This document shows positions 1 through 12,559 of a DNA stretch of 64,000 nt, one piece after another. Positions within the stretch are counted from its first letter, which is position 1, and each line of letters begins with the position of its first letter. Origin of the DNA: Hyaloperonospora brassicae (taxonomy: Eukaryota > Oomycota > Peronosporomycetes > Peronosporales > Peronosporaceae); the NCBI GenBank assembly GCA_947650285.1, contig CANTFL010000482.1, forward strand, positions 145,787 through 209,786, written 5' to 3'. A program made the translations under genes and the position numbers. The notes under the pieces are model-generated. The model was not told where the DNA came from. It worked only from the letters and a program-made list of their open reading frames with translations, and searched no databases.

Positions 1-3000
1 TATTCTGCTTTGTGAATGACATATTCGATCGCGTTTCCAGCAAAATATTTAAAGGACAACTTGTATGGCATTTTTGTGGAAGCACGCGATGAAAAACGCG
101 ATGATGCCACGGTGCATGAAAGTTAGACACATTACAACTCTTGTTTTAAGCTATTTTCTTAAATCACACCAGATTTCATGCTACTGTTAATTAGTGTTAA
201 CTACATTAGGAGCTTGATGAAGTTGCGTGGTTTAAGCTTGTGCGATAGATAAAGCCACATATAATCCTCTAACAAACGGCAACGGGCAGCAGCAAGACTT
301 TGCGATGTGTAGCCCGACAGCAGAAGTTATCGGTGCCATATAACATCACTTATGCTTGTTCGAGGAAGGATGTTCCTCATGCAAACAGGAACGAGTAGCA
401 GCAAAGAATTTGCGATGTACAGCTCGACGCATCAGGATTCGGTTCCCCCTGGTGCCTTAAGTTGTATAAATATATAAGTTAAGCAGTTGCTAACTCGATC
501 TCTCTGTAAATTTAAATTGAGTATTTTATTAAGATCTGCACAGACGTCTTTATATTACGACTTAAGATTCCCTGTATTGAGTATACGCCCTCTCGACACA
601 AATTCATGTCAAATCACACGACTACTGTATCTCACATGCTCATTTGATGTGGCGGGGCATGTATTTGTAAGAAGCTAATGCTTGGTCTCTGTGTCATACA
701 GAAATTGAATATTGAACACGCCCGACGAGTGGAACGATAGACCACATACCCTGCTACCTTACAAACGTAGCTAACTCATTAGCAAATATATGCATCGAAA
801 CTCGCTCACATGAATGAACGTAGCGTCGAGAAGTAAATTTAATGAATGCATCGCGCCTTATAATGATGCATAATAAATATAGCGAACGGTAACCCTGATT
901 ATAATTTTAGACTAAAAAGTCATTTATTTCCACGAGCAGATTTAGTGGTTTGAAGCCCCGGAGATGAATCCATTTTTGTGGATGTGGTAGATCAACGCCC
1001 GATATATCTATTAATAATTTAACGCGGTACATCGGTGTGATCTACATTATATATGGGGCTTTTGCTGAGGCAAAGCGGCTTTGAGTGGATTTTCTGTGCG
1101 CGTGGAAGACAATTGGACTCGACAAGCCGATAACCAATTTATATCATATACGGAGCTGTATCTGTATTCGATGCCTCTGGGAGTATAAAGGTCATTTGGT
1201 ACTCTCTTGCATAACATCTTAATATAACTTCTGAGTTCAGCCCTGGTCGTAGGACTAACATGTTTTCCGTCACTGATATAAGATAAAGTGAGAATTACAC
1301 TCAATGAGGAGAATACGCCGCCGATACTGATGTTACGACATAAAAAGCAATAGATACCGTGCTATATAGGTGATGGACGGGAAAATTCAACGCAAAGAGG
1401 TTATAATTACATAGCATGCGTACACTCATTTGCATTGACTTATCTGACACATATTCGTCAAATCATTTTTAATATGCGTACAGGGACCACATGATAACAC
1501 TTTGCCTTAAACGTACAAAACCATGCAATAAATTGCAGTCCGTGCTGTCCATTTTGTTAGTATGGCCGAAACGACGACCACGTATAGATGATATCCTGGT
1601 AGACGACTTACTGCAAATTTGCTTCTTACTTAAATAGTCCCACAATACACTAAGGTATAGTGTCTCGTATGCAGCGAGGTTTAGCACATAAAAATAAAAC
1701 AGTTCGCGGAGCGATTAGTAATAAATATTCAAGGCGCTTTTCTACAATGACGATGTCTGATGTTGGTAAAAAGAGGAAACGGATTGTTCTGCAAACGAGA
1801 CGACGAAGCCCGCCTAACTTATCACGTTTTTTCAATACAAAAGAACAAGTCGAAATACAGCTGATAATCTCATGATGGTCTGTTAGGCGCACCATTCTGC
1901 ACTTCCTTTACAAATTGGAATACTCATTGGCCTTTACCGCCATCCGATATTAAAAATAGTGGACAGGTAATTACTACGGAATTTGCACTGCTAGCGCCTA
2001 CTCAAATACTTGTTCTAAATTATATTGAGGAGGCACCAGTCACTTATTTTTAAAAAATTTCGGCTTGTCCGGATGACGGCAATCAAAGAGCACAAACTTT
2101 TCTAGGTAAATCTCCTTTTTGTTCGATAACTGAATTGGAATGTGTATAACCCTGGCATTTGGACGGTGTCGACTTCTTAGGTCGCCCAATGACTGTAATG
2201 TGCCACACACAACAAAATGTAAAAATCACCAGTCTAAGCAGCCCCATTCGTTTGTCGTACCACTGTAGAACTTATGTTAACTCGTTTAGATGGCCCGCCA
2301 TTGCCACTTCTGCAAACCTATACGTTAAGGCAGGTGTATGTTTTTTATATATATATAATGATCAAAGTCGCTTTTGGAGGGCATAAGCTAGTAAAAAGGT
2401 ATTAGAGTCCTAGCCCCCTAAGAATAGCTTCTTACCATACCAACGATGATTTTTGAACCCTTATGGACCAGCGACCTCTACAGCTGACAACATCAATAAG
2501 TTAAAGACACTCCCTATCGACACAGATGCTTGACAGGGCTAAACCTTGCATGTCGAGGTCAGGAACCCCGCAGATTAATCGGTATGATTCTTCATTCGGA
2601 CAGCGCAGCAATCCAATCACAAGATGACCCCAACGCATATTATGTACCGGGTGGCTACATGTTAGAGAATTGATGTATATCATAAAGCGATTGTTATATT
2701 GAGACGTCTGAAGAGTACTACGTATCACCCACCTCAAATATAACCTGCATCACAAGGTTAACGCTACCTTATTTAAGGCTTCATATTCGTCACTAAGACC
2801 AACCCGACTATGTTTTTTTCACGAACAGTACACCGAACATTCGGCAATCAAGTCAGCATTGGGTTTCGAGAAGAATCGGCTATTACATTTAAGGAATTTG
2901 GGGGTTTCATACCATTTTTTGCAAAGAAAACCTTTTCTAGCACTAATACGTACAAATTTAAACGATAAATTTTCCTAATATAAAAAACAATCTCAAATTT

Positions 3001-3119
3001 GAATCGAAAGCAATAGAATAAATTTTTCGAAAAGGAATTATAAAGACAAGAATTTATGTAAAACATTAAAAATACGACAAAGTGTAAAATTCACACATTC
3101 TCAAGTGCCTCATCGTTAT
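1..3119. other. AT-rich region without recognisable genes
   Basis: Only short open frames occur on both strands (under about 90 codons), with none of the codon regularity seen in the real genes further right. I recognise no domain, LTR or RNA gene here. The stretch is probably decayed repeat DNA, but that is inference from its composition and its neighbours. Confidence 0.5.
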
Positions 3120-3159
3120 ATTAAATTTGCATCAGGCAAGTATGAAGACTGCGGGTCTA

Positions 3160-3811
3160 ATGCTGGCCTTGGTTTCACACAAGGCCAAAGTGACGGTTGT
3201 TCGCAAGGCGATTGGGCAGACGATTCGCAAGCATTTCTGCTCATGTACCTTCGCCAGTCGTGACGACATATCGAGTGCAGTAATTTAGTAAAATGACGAA
3301 GTTGGCCGGGCGTTTCGGGCCATGTCGAGCGATCAAAGACGTAAGGACTTGTTGTGTATCGATATTTTACGCAGCTTCGCCGTATTTTAGCGCGAATTAC
3401 GGCTTTTATACCAACGCCTATACCCTACCGCCCCGAACGACGCTTTTTTAACTTTAAAGAAGCGGTTCTAGAAAGTAAGTAATAATACATCGCTTTGCTT
3501 GACTTAGCCCTCTACTTTATCGTCGACTAGGGTCGTAACGCCAGTATAAATGAGCTGCAAACGAAGCTGATAGCTGAGTCGCGTCGTTTTACGTACCCGG
3601 CTTGTTGATATGCGTGAATAGACTCGGAACGCAACTTTTCAATGTAGATCGCACGCATTATCGTCTAATCGCGTCCTACGTACTCGAAATGAACAAGAGT
3701 GGACACAAGGTAGATACCGAGTTGCGCGAGGACTGCATTTTCAAGTCGCCCTCCTATACAATCCCGGAATTTATGTACTTTGCGAGTTTGCAGATCCAAT
3801 TATTATACTGA
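3160..3811 (+). pseudogene. Possible MULE-type transposase remnant
   Basis: This is an island of higher GC in AT-rich DNA. The open piece at 3602-3811 reads THYRLIASYVLEMNKSGHK followed by an acidic stretch. This is the kind of sequence that lies just before the catalytic domain of oomycete MuDR/MULE transposases (a YRL-x-SYV-x-EMNKSGH block). Upstream, plus-strand frames give short stretches such as VVRKAIGQTIRKHF broken by stops. No catalytic triad, terminal repeat or complete frame is visible. The family assignment rests on one remembered block and is weak; it could be another old transposase. Confidence 0.3.
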
Positions 3812-3829
3812 CGGCATTTTCTTTCTTGT

Positions 3830-5790
3830 AATATATTATTATCCTTCTTTCCGATTCCTCAAATACATTATAAATGATATATTCATTTGTGGCGGTCGCT
3901 GAAGTTTCAGGCAAGATATAGGACAATTAACCATCGTCCTCGCCATTTCTACTATTTTTAAAAAAATTCAGTTTTTGAAATTTTTTTCCAAAACTATAGT
4001 ATCCTTTTGGTGATGTAGATTATAGGGGGCGCCATTTATCACGATTTTTTTGTCCGGCACATACTCAGCCACTTCAAATCCAAATGTTACAGTGGAACAC
4101 TAGAGGAACAAGCGTAAAATCTGGCCAAGTCCTCTACTGTTGCGTCGGTTATCGGCGTGCACATGTGTGAAAAGAAGCAGTTAAAAAGGCGCATATGGAT
4201 ACTCGATGTTTACAAGGGCAATGGGCGGCCGTGTTTATGATACATCCGTAAATCTGAACAATGACGAGCATAATCGTGAAGTCTGTGAAAAACCTATCGC
4301 TTGAATCAGAAGAAAATGCCACTGCTGGGCGGTATCATGACGATGGAAAAGTACACAAGGATCAAGTGAGTTGAGTTGTCACCGAATTGGCTTTTAAAGG
4401 ATATTCACGGCTTACGCAGCCAAGCACTTTGAGCGCTAGCGCTTTTTCTCTGTCTAGCAAAGGTAAAATTAACCTGAGTTGCCTCTCATCCTACGTGCCT
4501 AAGGGGGAAAGATCAAGAGCTGTTCATCGAGGATTATTAAAACAATGGTGAAAAATGTGGTTAGTATGGATACTTCAATGAAATGAATGAATCATGAGAT
4601 CATCTCTAAACGGCCCTCCGGTCTTTAAATATTTCTCGCTACATAAGGCTTTCTGCGATGCGTCGTGGACTGCAAAGGTTTACCAGGGTGATCACGACCC
4701 CTGATAAAAACAAATACACGCGGGGTGAAGGATAGTGTAACGCATTGATAAAACCTCAATCAGCTTAGAATATCAAAGAGGCGCGGCCGACTGAAAGAGT
4801 TCAAACAAATTAAATCTTAGGCTGCCTCTAATATTATATAGTAGAAACTTTAACAAGTGCAGAACATGCGGGACCTACGTCCACAACAAGCGCTCATGCA
4901 AGAAATAGTCTCTCTGTTTATAACCGAATACAAATTTTAATATCTTTACATTACTTTAAACCTTTTGGTGTGTTTCGTAGAGTCTGACATCAAATTATGT
5001 AATTTTGGTATATTTTCATGGATATGCATTGTCGTTCGTGAAAAAGTTTTAAGTATAAATTTAATATCTATACTGTTAGGTTGAGAAAAAATCAATATTC
5101 GATAAATTTTGCTATAAATTATATTCCTTGCAAAAATTGTTTACAATTTACAGTTCTCCTGGAATGAAACATAAAAAAGTAGATAAGTCGCGACACGGTC
5201 TATGTAAAAAAAAACGACTCTTAAAGTGTTCACGTGTGCGTGTAGTGACAATTTCATCGTTGAAATGAGATCTATTTGCTTTGTACAACAGCCCAACAAT
5301 ATTGCATTTACCTCAGCAAAGACATTTTCCATGAATGCAGAGTAGGTCTAGTAATTTTCTTTCAGGGTATGAACTTGTAGTAGGTGACAAGAGATGGTAA
5401 AGAAATAATTTTTTTAAAAGGTAAGCCATTACCGTCGCTCTGAACAGAGTGGATTGTTGGACATGGTGGCTTTGGACGATTGTATTCTTCCCTGTATGAT
5501 GCTTATATCTAGTACGAACGGAAGGAATCTACGACACACATAAGACAGGCTTTCTATGTCGAGTGAAGGTGGCAATTTGTACATTCCACCACATCGTTTT
5601 GTGTCTGACGAAAACTAGCTTACCTTATCTATAATAGAATGGGAAATCACATCCGACATGCCATCTACATGATTGAAAGCAAATAAGGAGAGTGTAATCG
5701 TGTCTTTTCTTGCAATATTGACAAAATTCCTCAATCGGTTATTGGCACGTACGCTTACTCTCGCTAATCGATTCCCTTAAACATCAGAAC
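3830..5790. other. AT-rich region without recognisable genes
   Basis: A-T runs and many stops occur in all frames, and the longest frames are about 60 codons. I see no recognisable motif and no repeat shared with the rest of the window. Confidence 0.5.
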
Positions 5791-5833
5791 TTTTTATATC
5801 AGTAGCGCCAAAACATTCAGGCGCGGAAGGCTT

Positions 5834-6223
5834 ATGGTATTTTTTGGAGTGGCCGAGGAGCTTCGATTAAAGTACAGGAAACCTAAACGTATATGTCGCA
5901 TGGACAATGGTACTGCACACATTCTACTTGCTGATAAACTGCCGCGAATAACATCTCGTAGCACAAAACTGACTTTATATCTACTCAACAGGACGTCAAA
6001 GCTAAAGCATAGCGACCTGGCCATCCTACACTACCTTGCAGTGCACTACCGGCGCATCTTCAAACGTATACTACGTCAGGGTCTCGTCAATTCTCTTTAC
6101 AATCCGGTAAACATCGACTCTCGTCATGATGTACAATGCTTGTCTCAGCATATGCCTATAGTGTCCTCACTGAGACTACTAAAAGCTTTGATAGGCACAC
6201 CAATATCCGATCCGAAAAAGTAA
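5834..6223 (+). pseudogene. Tigger/pogo-like DDE transposase fragment
   Basis: A 129-codon open fragment matches the catalytic C-terminal part of pogo/Tigger (CENP-B related) transposases. MDNGTAHI corresponds to the block with the second catalytic Asp (consensus D-N-x-x-x-H). Further on, LYLLNRTSKLKHSDLAI matches the family block around L-P-P-N-T-T-x-x-L-Q-P-x-D, followed by VHYRRIFKRILRQGL, matching the F-K-x-x-Y-R-R-x-x-L block. In this fragment the third Asp region is preserved, but the PPN and Q residues are lost. There is no N-terminal DNA-binding domain and no start context, and downstream sequence is full of stops. It is a dead fragment, more decayed than the related element at 47.5-49.4 kb. 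Confidence 0.6.
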
Positions 6224-7174
6224 AAGGCACCTGGAGTCTTAGCAAGGCAGTACGAGGAAAATGAAGCAATAAAAGAAGTAAATTATTCGTTTTTTCGACG
6301 ATATAGATACACCAAACCCATAGACATCCTTTATTTGCCAAATGATTCTGCTGAGCAACTTACTTCGTACATTTTAATGTCAACCTCAAACTGAGGACGA
6401 GCAGGATCACAGCAAGGAATTACTAAATTCCACTGTCGTGCATGATGTGAGAGCATCCGAGTTGCTGAAACAGGATAGCTGCAATTTAAAGGCGATGCGC
6501 AGTATTTATCCGGTCACTATAGCGAACGAGGAGCAGGGTAAGGGATGTCTGCGCAAATCGAATGATTCGGCCTGACATAAGTCACTTATCCAGACGTGTT
6601 CACGTAGTCCCTAACGCCGGTTCATCAATCTATGTTTGTTCTGTATGCAACGCTACTCGAATTTGTAGCACGTATATAACTATACAATCGAAATGGTATG
6701 ATCATTGAGTTGGACTTAGTGTTGTTCAAAAAGCATACAATAAGTAAAATAAATGACCTGAATTTAATCTTGGGCGAGACGCGTCCGGCCTTCCGTCTGG
6801 AACCTCGTCAGTATTTGTCATTAAACAAGTGAGATCTGCCCATCACAAATCTTTATGGTGCCTTACGCAACACATACAAGTCAATAGAACGTTCATATAT
6901 GCCCTTGCTTAGGTTGAATCTCTGGTTACGATGCAAGCGCAACTTGCAATTCCAACAATTTCGGGACAGAGGTGAGTTGACGATTCAGTTCGAACATCAA
7001 TGGAGACAGTTAGAAATCAGACAGATTATACTGAACTGTCTGTCTCGATTTGAACTGCCTATGTTATATGTTGTTGTTTTTTTTACCAAAAAGCACCTGC
7101 GGGCACTTTTTTGTGATTGTTAGGATGGTTTGCGAGTTGGCCATTTGTTGCTTTCTGATCAATTTATTGATATC
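6224..7174. other. Decayed sequence up to the copia insertion
   Basis: No recognisable coding domain. The last five bases, ATATC at 7170-7174, are the left copy of the target-site duplication of the copia element that follows. Confidence 0.5.
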
Positions 7175-7394
7175 TGTTGAGATTAGGCCGCTTCATACAG
7201 TCGTTTCATGTTGGGTTCATGATGATGATTTCTGTGTCAGGGTGTTTCATGTTGTTGGTTACGGAAGAAGGTTATGGATCGCGGTTACATGATGAGATCA
7301 CAGGATGTCGTAACATAAAGGCTTAGATTTAGCTAAGGGTAGTAAACTAAGGACCTTCTACATATTCACTTCGGTTTTTACCTTCTTTGCAACA
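7175..7394 (+). repeat. 5' LTR of the copia element
   Basis: This 220-bp LTR begins TGTTGAGATT and ends CTTTGCAACA. It matches 19205-19424 with 7 substitutions and no gaps. The preceding 5 bp ATATC recur immediately after the 3' LTR, so these are the original insertion ends. Confidence 0.93.
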
Positions 7395-7499
7395 GTTTGA
7401 AAGCCGCAGCCAAGCCTTCCTTCCAAACAACGTCCTCGCTTACTAACGCTAACAAGCGAACCGAAGTCCTCCTGGGTAGTAGTAACTAATACCACTGAG

Positions 7500-8415
7500 A
7501 GTATAACATGAGGATGACCCTCTTAAGAAAAGTTATGCTAGGGCAAGTCATGGCATTCAAGGATAAGAGTGACGTAACAGAAGCATGGCGGATAAACGAC
7601 GCCAAGGCTCTAGGCATCTTCGATCATGGGGATGGGGTCCAGCACCAAACCAAGAATCGATCGGCTACGCGCGCTATAGAGGCATAAAAAACGCTCCACG
7701 ATTTTTACAACCGCTCGACGCTTCAAAATCGTGTTACGATGACGCGTCATCTTCACGCCTTCAAAATAGAGAGTGGGACAAGCATAGCGGATTATCTAAA
7801 TTCTTTGACGAACTCGTAGTGGGACTCCAGACTACGGGAGAACCGGTGGATGAGTCGCGCCAGCTGTTGGTACTTCTCAGCAATCTGCCTTCAGAAAACG
7901 AACTGATTTCGTCGGTTGTTGAAAATGCGAATGACATTATGCTGATTAAAGTTAAAATGAAGCTGCTCAAGGAGTCAGAAAAGTCACAAAGGAAGGAGGC
8001 TACGGAGAAAGCATTCCGCGTGAACGGGAATCCTGGGACATTCAAAGGTAGAAGAGTCAACGGTCAGAAAGGTGGCACTCCACGCAATCACGGCAAATTT
8101 AAGGGCAAGTGTTTTAACTGTGACAAGTTTGGTCACATGAAGCAGAACTGCCCGGCCGGGAAAAAAATCGGCGTCTATGATGCGGTATTTGCAGTAAGCG
8201 GAGAAAGATCATCCGGATACCTAATCGACAGTGGTGCAACATCCCACATGAACCCACACAGAAAGGACTTGTTCGACTACAAGGGCCAAGAAACAAACGT
8301 CGAAGTAACGATTGCAGACGGAAAGAATTTTATCGTCAAAGGAGCCGGTACGGTAAAGCTGACCGGTTCGGATGGAAAAGGCATTTGCATGGTTGAAGTC
8401 CTGTACATCCCATGA
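7500..8415 (+). pseudogene. Copia gag and protease (broken)
   Basis: The open frame at 7585-8415 (276 codons) holds the C-terminal part of Gag and the protease. Numbering from its ATG, residues 66-140 match the copia Gag region (KFFDELVVGLQTTGEP and following), and residues 176-189 form a CCHC zinc knuckle (CFNCDKFGHMKQNC). Residues 215-222 are the aspartic protease motif DSGATSHM. The first 60 residues are out of frame. The expected Gag sequence (DVTEAWRINDAKALG, then DFYNRSTLQNRVTM) is found in another frame from about 7550. There are therefore at least two frameshifts between 7600 and 7800, and the apparent ATG at 7585 is not the real start. After 8415 a stop interrupts the polyprotein. 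Confidence 0.85.
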
Positions 8416-9389
8416 CTCGATAGAAGATTGCTTTCAGTTGACAAGCATGTAGAACGTGGCATGAATGAGGAGTTCTCACGTTCGTCCTGTGTCACCTGGA
8501 ACAAGGATCAAGCTATCGCCTCGTGTACCAGTGTCGGAAAAACATATATACGCTAGACTATAAGTAGGAAGAAGCTTGCCTCGTGGAATAATTCCGGTGG
8601 TGACACTCAGTGGTAGCTTTGTCATGCCCGCATGGGACACCCAAGCAGTGAAGCGTTACTCAAGACTCAAGGCTTAACAAAAGGCATTCCGACAATCAAG
8701 CTAGGCACAGAAACACTGTGCGGCGGCTGTTAAAAGGGAAAGCAGACCGTCGCGAAGTTTCCTATACATTCAATGACGAAGACGTCACGTGTACTGGGGC
8801 GCGTGCACGCAGACGTCATGAGCCAATGAGGAAATCCCGTTAAGGGTGGTTCCAAATACATTATCACGTGTGTAGACGATTATAACGATACGTTGCGGTC
8901 TTTAAGATAAAAATTAAGAGTGAAGTGGCAGGCAAGTTCAAGAAATTTAAGGCGTTTTTTAAAAACCAATGGGGAGCTCATTTGAGGTGTTCGCGCTCCG
9001 ACAATAAATAAGAGTTTGTCAACAAGACGATGGCTGGCATATATCAACAGAACGGAATATTGCATCTGCGTTCCGTTCCTTATAGCCCTCAGCAGAACGG
9101 AGTGGCAGAGCGGATAATCAGGACAGTAATGGAGAAAGCTTGAAGCATGCTACACTACAAAGGCGTTACAACTGAATAGTAGGCGGAAGCGGTGATTACA
9201 GCAGTTTATTTGATTAAACGCTCCACGAATACGGCTCACCTCGACATGACACCGTTTGAATTGGCTTATACGATAAAGCTCCAAATGGATCACTTGCGCG
9301 TGTTTGGGTCGCAGGATTTCACTCATATAAACGATTTGAAGAGAACAAAGTTAGAGCCCAAAAGTTTCAAGTGTATATTTCTTGGCTAA
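8416..9389 (+). pseudogene. Copia integrase remnant
   Basis: The region between protease and reverse transcriptase is broken by many stops, but integrase blocks can be read. YSPQQNGVAERIIRTVMEK at about 9081 corresponds to the block with the catalytic Glu (consensus Q-N-G-V-A-E-R). The open piece 9192-9389 includes TPFELAY and HLRVFGSQDF, the usual end of the copia integrase. The parts before 9080 (zinc finger and first two catalytic Asp regions) are too decayed for me to place reliably. Confidence 0.8.
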
Positions 9390-10021
9390 GCATAAAATGT
9401 CAAAGGTTTATCTTGTGCTTGACTTGGAAAATGCCAAGGTCAAATTAACGCCTTAATGAAGTTGGATGAACGTGAAGTGGGCGGCATTTACTATACTTAA
9501 GTGCTAAATACGGAAGCGGTCGTTCACGTGACGAAGGTTAGTGGTGACATACAGACTTAGCATCAAAAACATCGACAGCCAGATTTGGACGAACCCATGA
9601 AAGATGCTGAAGATCTGGTCGCAGACGTGGAGATAAACGATGTGAAGAAGGACGATGTGGATTCTTTATCAATCGTCAGTACACAGCAGCTGATGCCTCC
9701 TGATTGCCATTTTGAAGACATGATGCAACTAGCAAAGTATCATCCACCGCCTTTAATGCAACAAGATATCGTTTAGTGTTCCGACCTGAATGGAGCGAAC
9801 AAGAGGAATACGTGAGCCGATGATGTTACTTAAAAATGACTGAAATTTTGAAGTAGAACCAACAGAAGGAAGTGACGGACCACCGACTCCGAAGCGTGCT
9901 AGGATTGATGAAGACGGACTCATTGTAAAAGCTGTATTAGCATACTCGGTGAGCGTTAACGACGTTCCTGATGTGCCGACTTCATATGATGAAGCAGTGG
10001 CAAGCGACGACGCAGTAAAGT
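9390..10021 (+). pseudogene. Copia linker and start of reverse transcriptase
   Basis: An acidic, low-complexity linker (frame 9585-9776) leads to the start of the reverse transcriptase domain. The frame ends in DAVK at 10009-10020, where the gypsy element is inserted. Removing that element and one AAAGT copy rejoins the sequence to WHEVMITELRSHEQNERW at 17662 onward. This is the canonical first block of copia reverse transcriptase (W-x-x-A-M-x-x-E-x-x-S-x-x-x-N-x-x-W). Stops are present within the linker. Confidence 0.8.
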
Positions 10022-10461
10022 TGTTACGGGGTAGCCCGTTACATGAAATTGTCATTAAAACAATCAGACAATAAAGAATATTACGTCGAATATTCTTTTA
10101 ACAATATGACAGACATGGTGATATTGTTAAGATGACCGAAGGGGCTACTTATTGGTTGATATCGTGATGATATCAACCCACCAATCTCTGCTAGACGCGC
10201 GCAATGGGTGGAGAGTAGACCTCATCATACATTTGGTTAGATAAATACAGTGGACTCAGGATAAACATAGATGAAATATTGATAGGACTTAATTGTATTA
10301 TAAAATAGATTTACTATTACGAGAGACTAGAGTGTTCACTTAGTCTCCTTTCCTTCCTCTGTGTTGGTGCAACACTTAGCAGAGCACTATCTATCACTGT
10401 TGTCAGTGGAAGCGAGCTCCGTACTGGTCTACCAGTACGTTGTCACCAGTGCCCCGTTACA
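10022..10461 (+). repeat. 5' LTR of the nested gypsy element
   Basis: A 440-bp LTR with the inverted ends TGTTACGGGG and CCCCGTTACA. Near the 5' end is a short palindrome around GGGTAGCCC. A conserved internal block with CTAGACGCGCGCAATGGG at about 10191 is shared by every LTR of this family in the window. A TGG immediately after the LTR (TGGTAGCAC at 10464) is the probable primer-binding site start; it recurs after the LTR of the right-hand gypsy copy near 45860. Confidence 0.9.
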
Positions 10462-10606
10462 CCTGGTAGCACTTTGTAGTCCGTCCAAGGATCACAGCCC
10501 CATCTCCTAACATGAACATGTTGGACGATGTAGACGGCGACAGCTTTCAAGAACCCCCCAAGGCTATTCCCATCTGAGCGACTTCGAATGAAGTGCGATC
10601 GAACGA

Positions 10607-11595
10607 ATGAGCTCGACCGTTGTCGAGGAAGCCATCCGGGCCATGCTATCCTCAAGGGATAGGGACCAGCAACGTGTCGTCATTAGCAAATTCTTGCAAC
10701 GAGAACTTGATGAGTCACGAGCGCAGGTGACCTTGTTACAACTACAAGATCACCAGCGGACCGACGAAATGAGATTACGAAAGTCTCAGTCCGCAGAGCC
10801 GACGCGTGAGCGTCGACGGGAGTCTCTAAAGTTAGGGTCTCCAAGTATCGGGGAGTCTAGAAAGACTCCCTGTTGAGGTGGTTTGTCGAGCTGGACGATG
10901 CCATCGATGCTCGTCGCATCGACGATGATCGAATGCAAGTCTCATTCGCTCAGTCTAACCTGGAAGGATAAGCCAGAGCTTGGGCCCTGAACCTCAAGTT
11001 GCACGACCCATATGTGTTTTGGTCGTTGAAGATCTTCAACCCTTCTCAGTGAGATGTTCGAGACGCCCAGAGCAGACCTTACGCTTACGTCCAACATGCA
11101 CGCTAACTTGCAAGCTGCATGGTAGTGAACCCTGTGAGTGAGTTTGTGTTGATCACAATCTTTATTCAAGGGCTTTCAGACGGTCCCGTTAGGGACCACC
11201 TGTTTCGCGGAGAGGTAAAGACGCTCTCAGGGGCAATCTTCGCAGCGGAGCAAGAAGATTATAGTGTGATACAAGCTCACGCTACGTTGACCCCGCATCG
11301 TCCACAGAGAGGGTTAGCAGTCGGTGGTCCAGAACCAATGGACCTCTGTCAAGTCGAGGGCGAGAAACCTCGCCCTCCGAACGACAAGCGAATGGTGAGA
11401 TGCCATCGCTGTCACAAGTTAGGACATTATGCATACGAATGCAGTTTCCCCGCTCAGGACCTCGCGGTGCTGAGCGCAGTGTTCACCCACCAGCAAGAAC
11501 TGAAAGGCGAGGATCCGTCGCTGTTGCGAAGTCGCAACAGCAAGGTGGACCGTCAAAAAACGGTCGGGATCAGTAGGGGCGGAGCACCTTACTGA
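10607..11595 (+). pseudogene. Gypsy gag (broken)
   Basis: An N-terminal piece, open at 10607-10876, encodes a charged, helix-rich segment with a likely coiled coil around SKFLQRELDESRAQVTLLQL. The Gag core follows in another frame, broken by stops (FVELDDAIDARRIDDDRM, then ARAWALNLKLHDPYVFW). The last piece, 11119-11595, contains GLSDGPVRDHLFRGEV and the zinc knuckle CHRCHKLGHYAYEC (a CX2CX4HX4C pattern) at about 11401-11442. Gag would form the particle and the knuckle would bind RNA. At least three stops and one or more frameshifts inactivate it. Confidence 0.8.
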
Positions 11596-12360
11596 TCCAG
11601 CAACATCAAGAGAATTCGCAAAACTCTTGACGAGAGTTGCTCCCGACACACCATTTTGTGTGTCTCTGCACCTGGTGATGACGTTTCGCTCATCGCCTTG
11701 AAGTTGGAAGCGACAAATGATTTGTCGCTTCGTGCCCTAGTAGACTGTGGGGCGTCGAACAAAGTTGTTCGACGCCAGTCACTAGAGGGTCGTAGGCTCA
11801 AGATCGTTGAGCGCGACATTTCCCTCACGAGGATGATGGTGCGCCTTGCAACAGTCGCATCGATTACCGTTGCAAAACGTGTAGTATGAATCCACTACAC
11901 CTTAGAGGGAGAACAGTACGATGATGACTTCATCGTACTAGATCTGGATGACAAATTTGATGTCATCCTGGGATTACCTTGGCTCAGAACGTACGAGCCA
12001 AGGGTGAGCTGGTCGCGTCGATCCGTGAAGATTCCTGCCACTTGTTCATCAGATGGCCATCTGATGAACATCTTGGAGCGTCCACAAGCGTGTGGATGTT
12101 CTGCGAGTGAGTGCTATGGCCTCACTTGCGGTAAGGTCGTTAGCACGACTGTACAAGAACACAATATAGATGATCACTACACTGTGGAGAAAGCTCTTCC
12201 AGATCTCGCGGAAGTAATTTTTAAGGAAGTAATCGAGACAGTGAATGTCTTGGTTAATGATGGATCAAGCGTAGGCGCTTATACGCTTGATCTGATTGTG
12301 CCTCCGAAGTTAAATTCGTAGATAGCCCAGTTTCCAACGCTAGAACTGAAACGGTTCTTG
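11596..12360 (+). pseudogene. Gypsy aspartic protease region
   Basis: Within the open piece 11656-11889 the sequence LRALVDCGASNKVV has the aspartic protease signature, with Cys in place of the usual Ser or Thr (D-C-G-A instead of D-S/T-G-A). This variant is seen in some oomycete gypsy elements, but I cannot say whether it is active. Downstream, decayed frames show the expected second half (VILGLPWLR-type block near 11967). Several stops follow before the reverse transcriptase. Confidence 0.75.
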
Positions 12361-12559
12361 CGTGATCTGCGTAGTGGCAAAGTCAAGCAGATCTGCATAC
12401 TCGTCACAGAGGATGAGTATGTGGCCGATATACGGTCGGCAACAGTATTGGCTGAGAACGAACGGGTTCTCAGCAGCTCATCGATGGACGAAAGTGTCCT
12501 CGATGAGGAAGACTCGGATTGAGCGGTACACGTCTCAATCCTGGGAGTCACTTCAGGCA

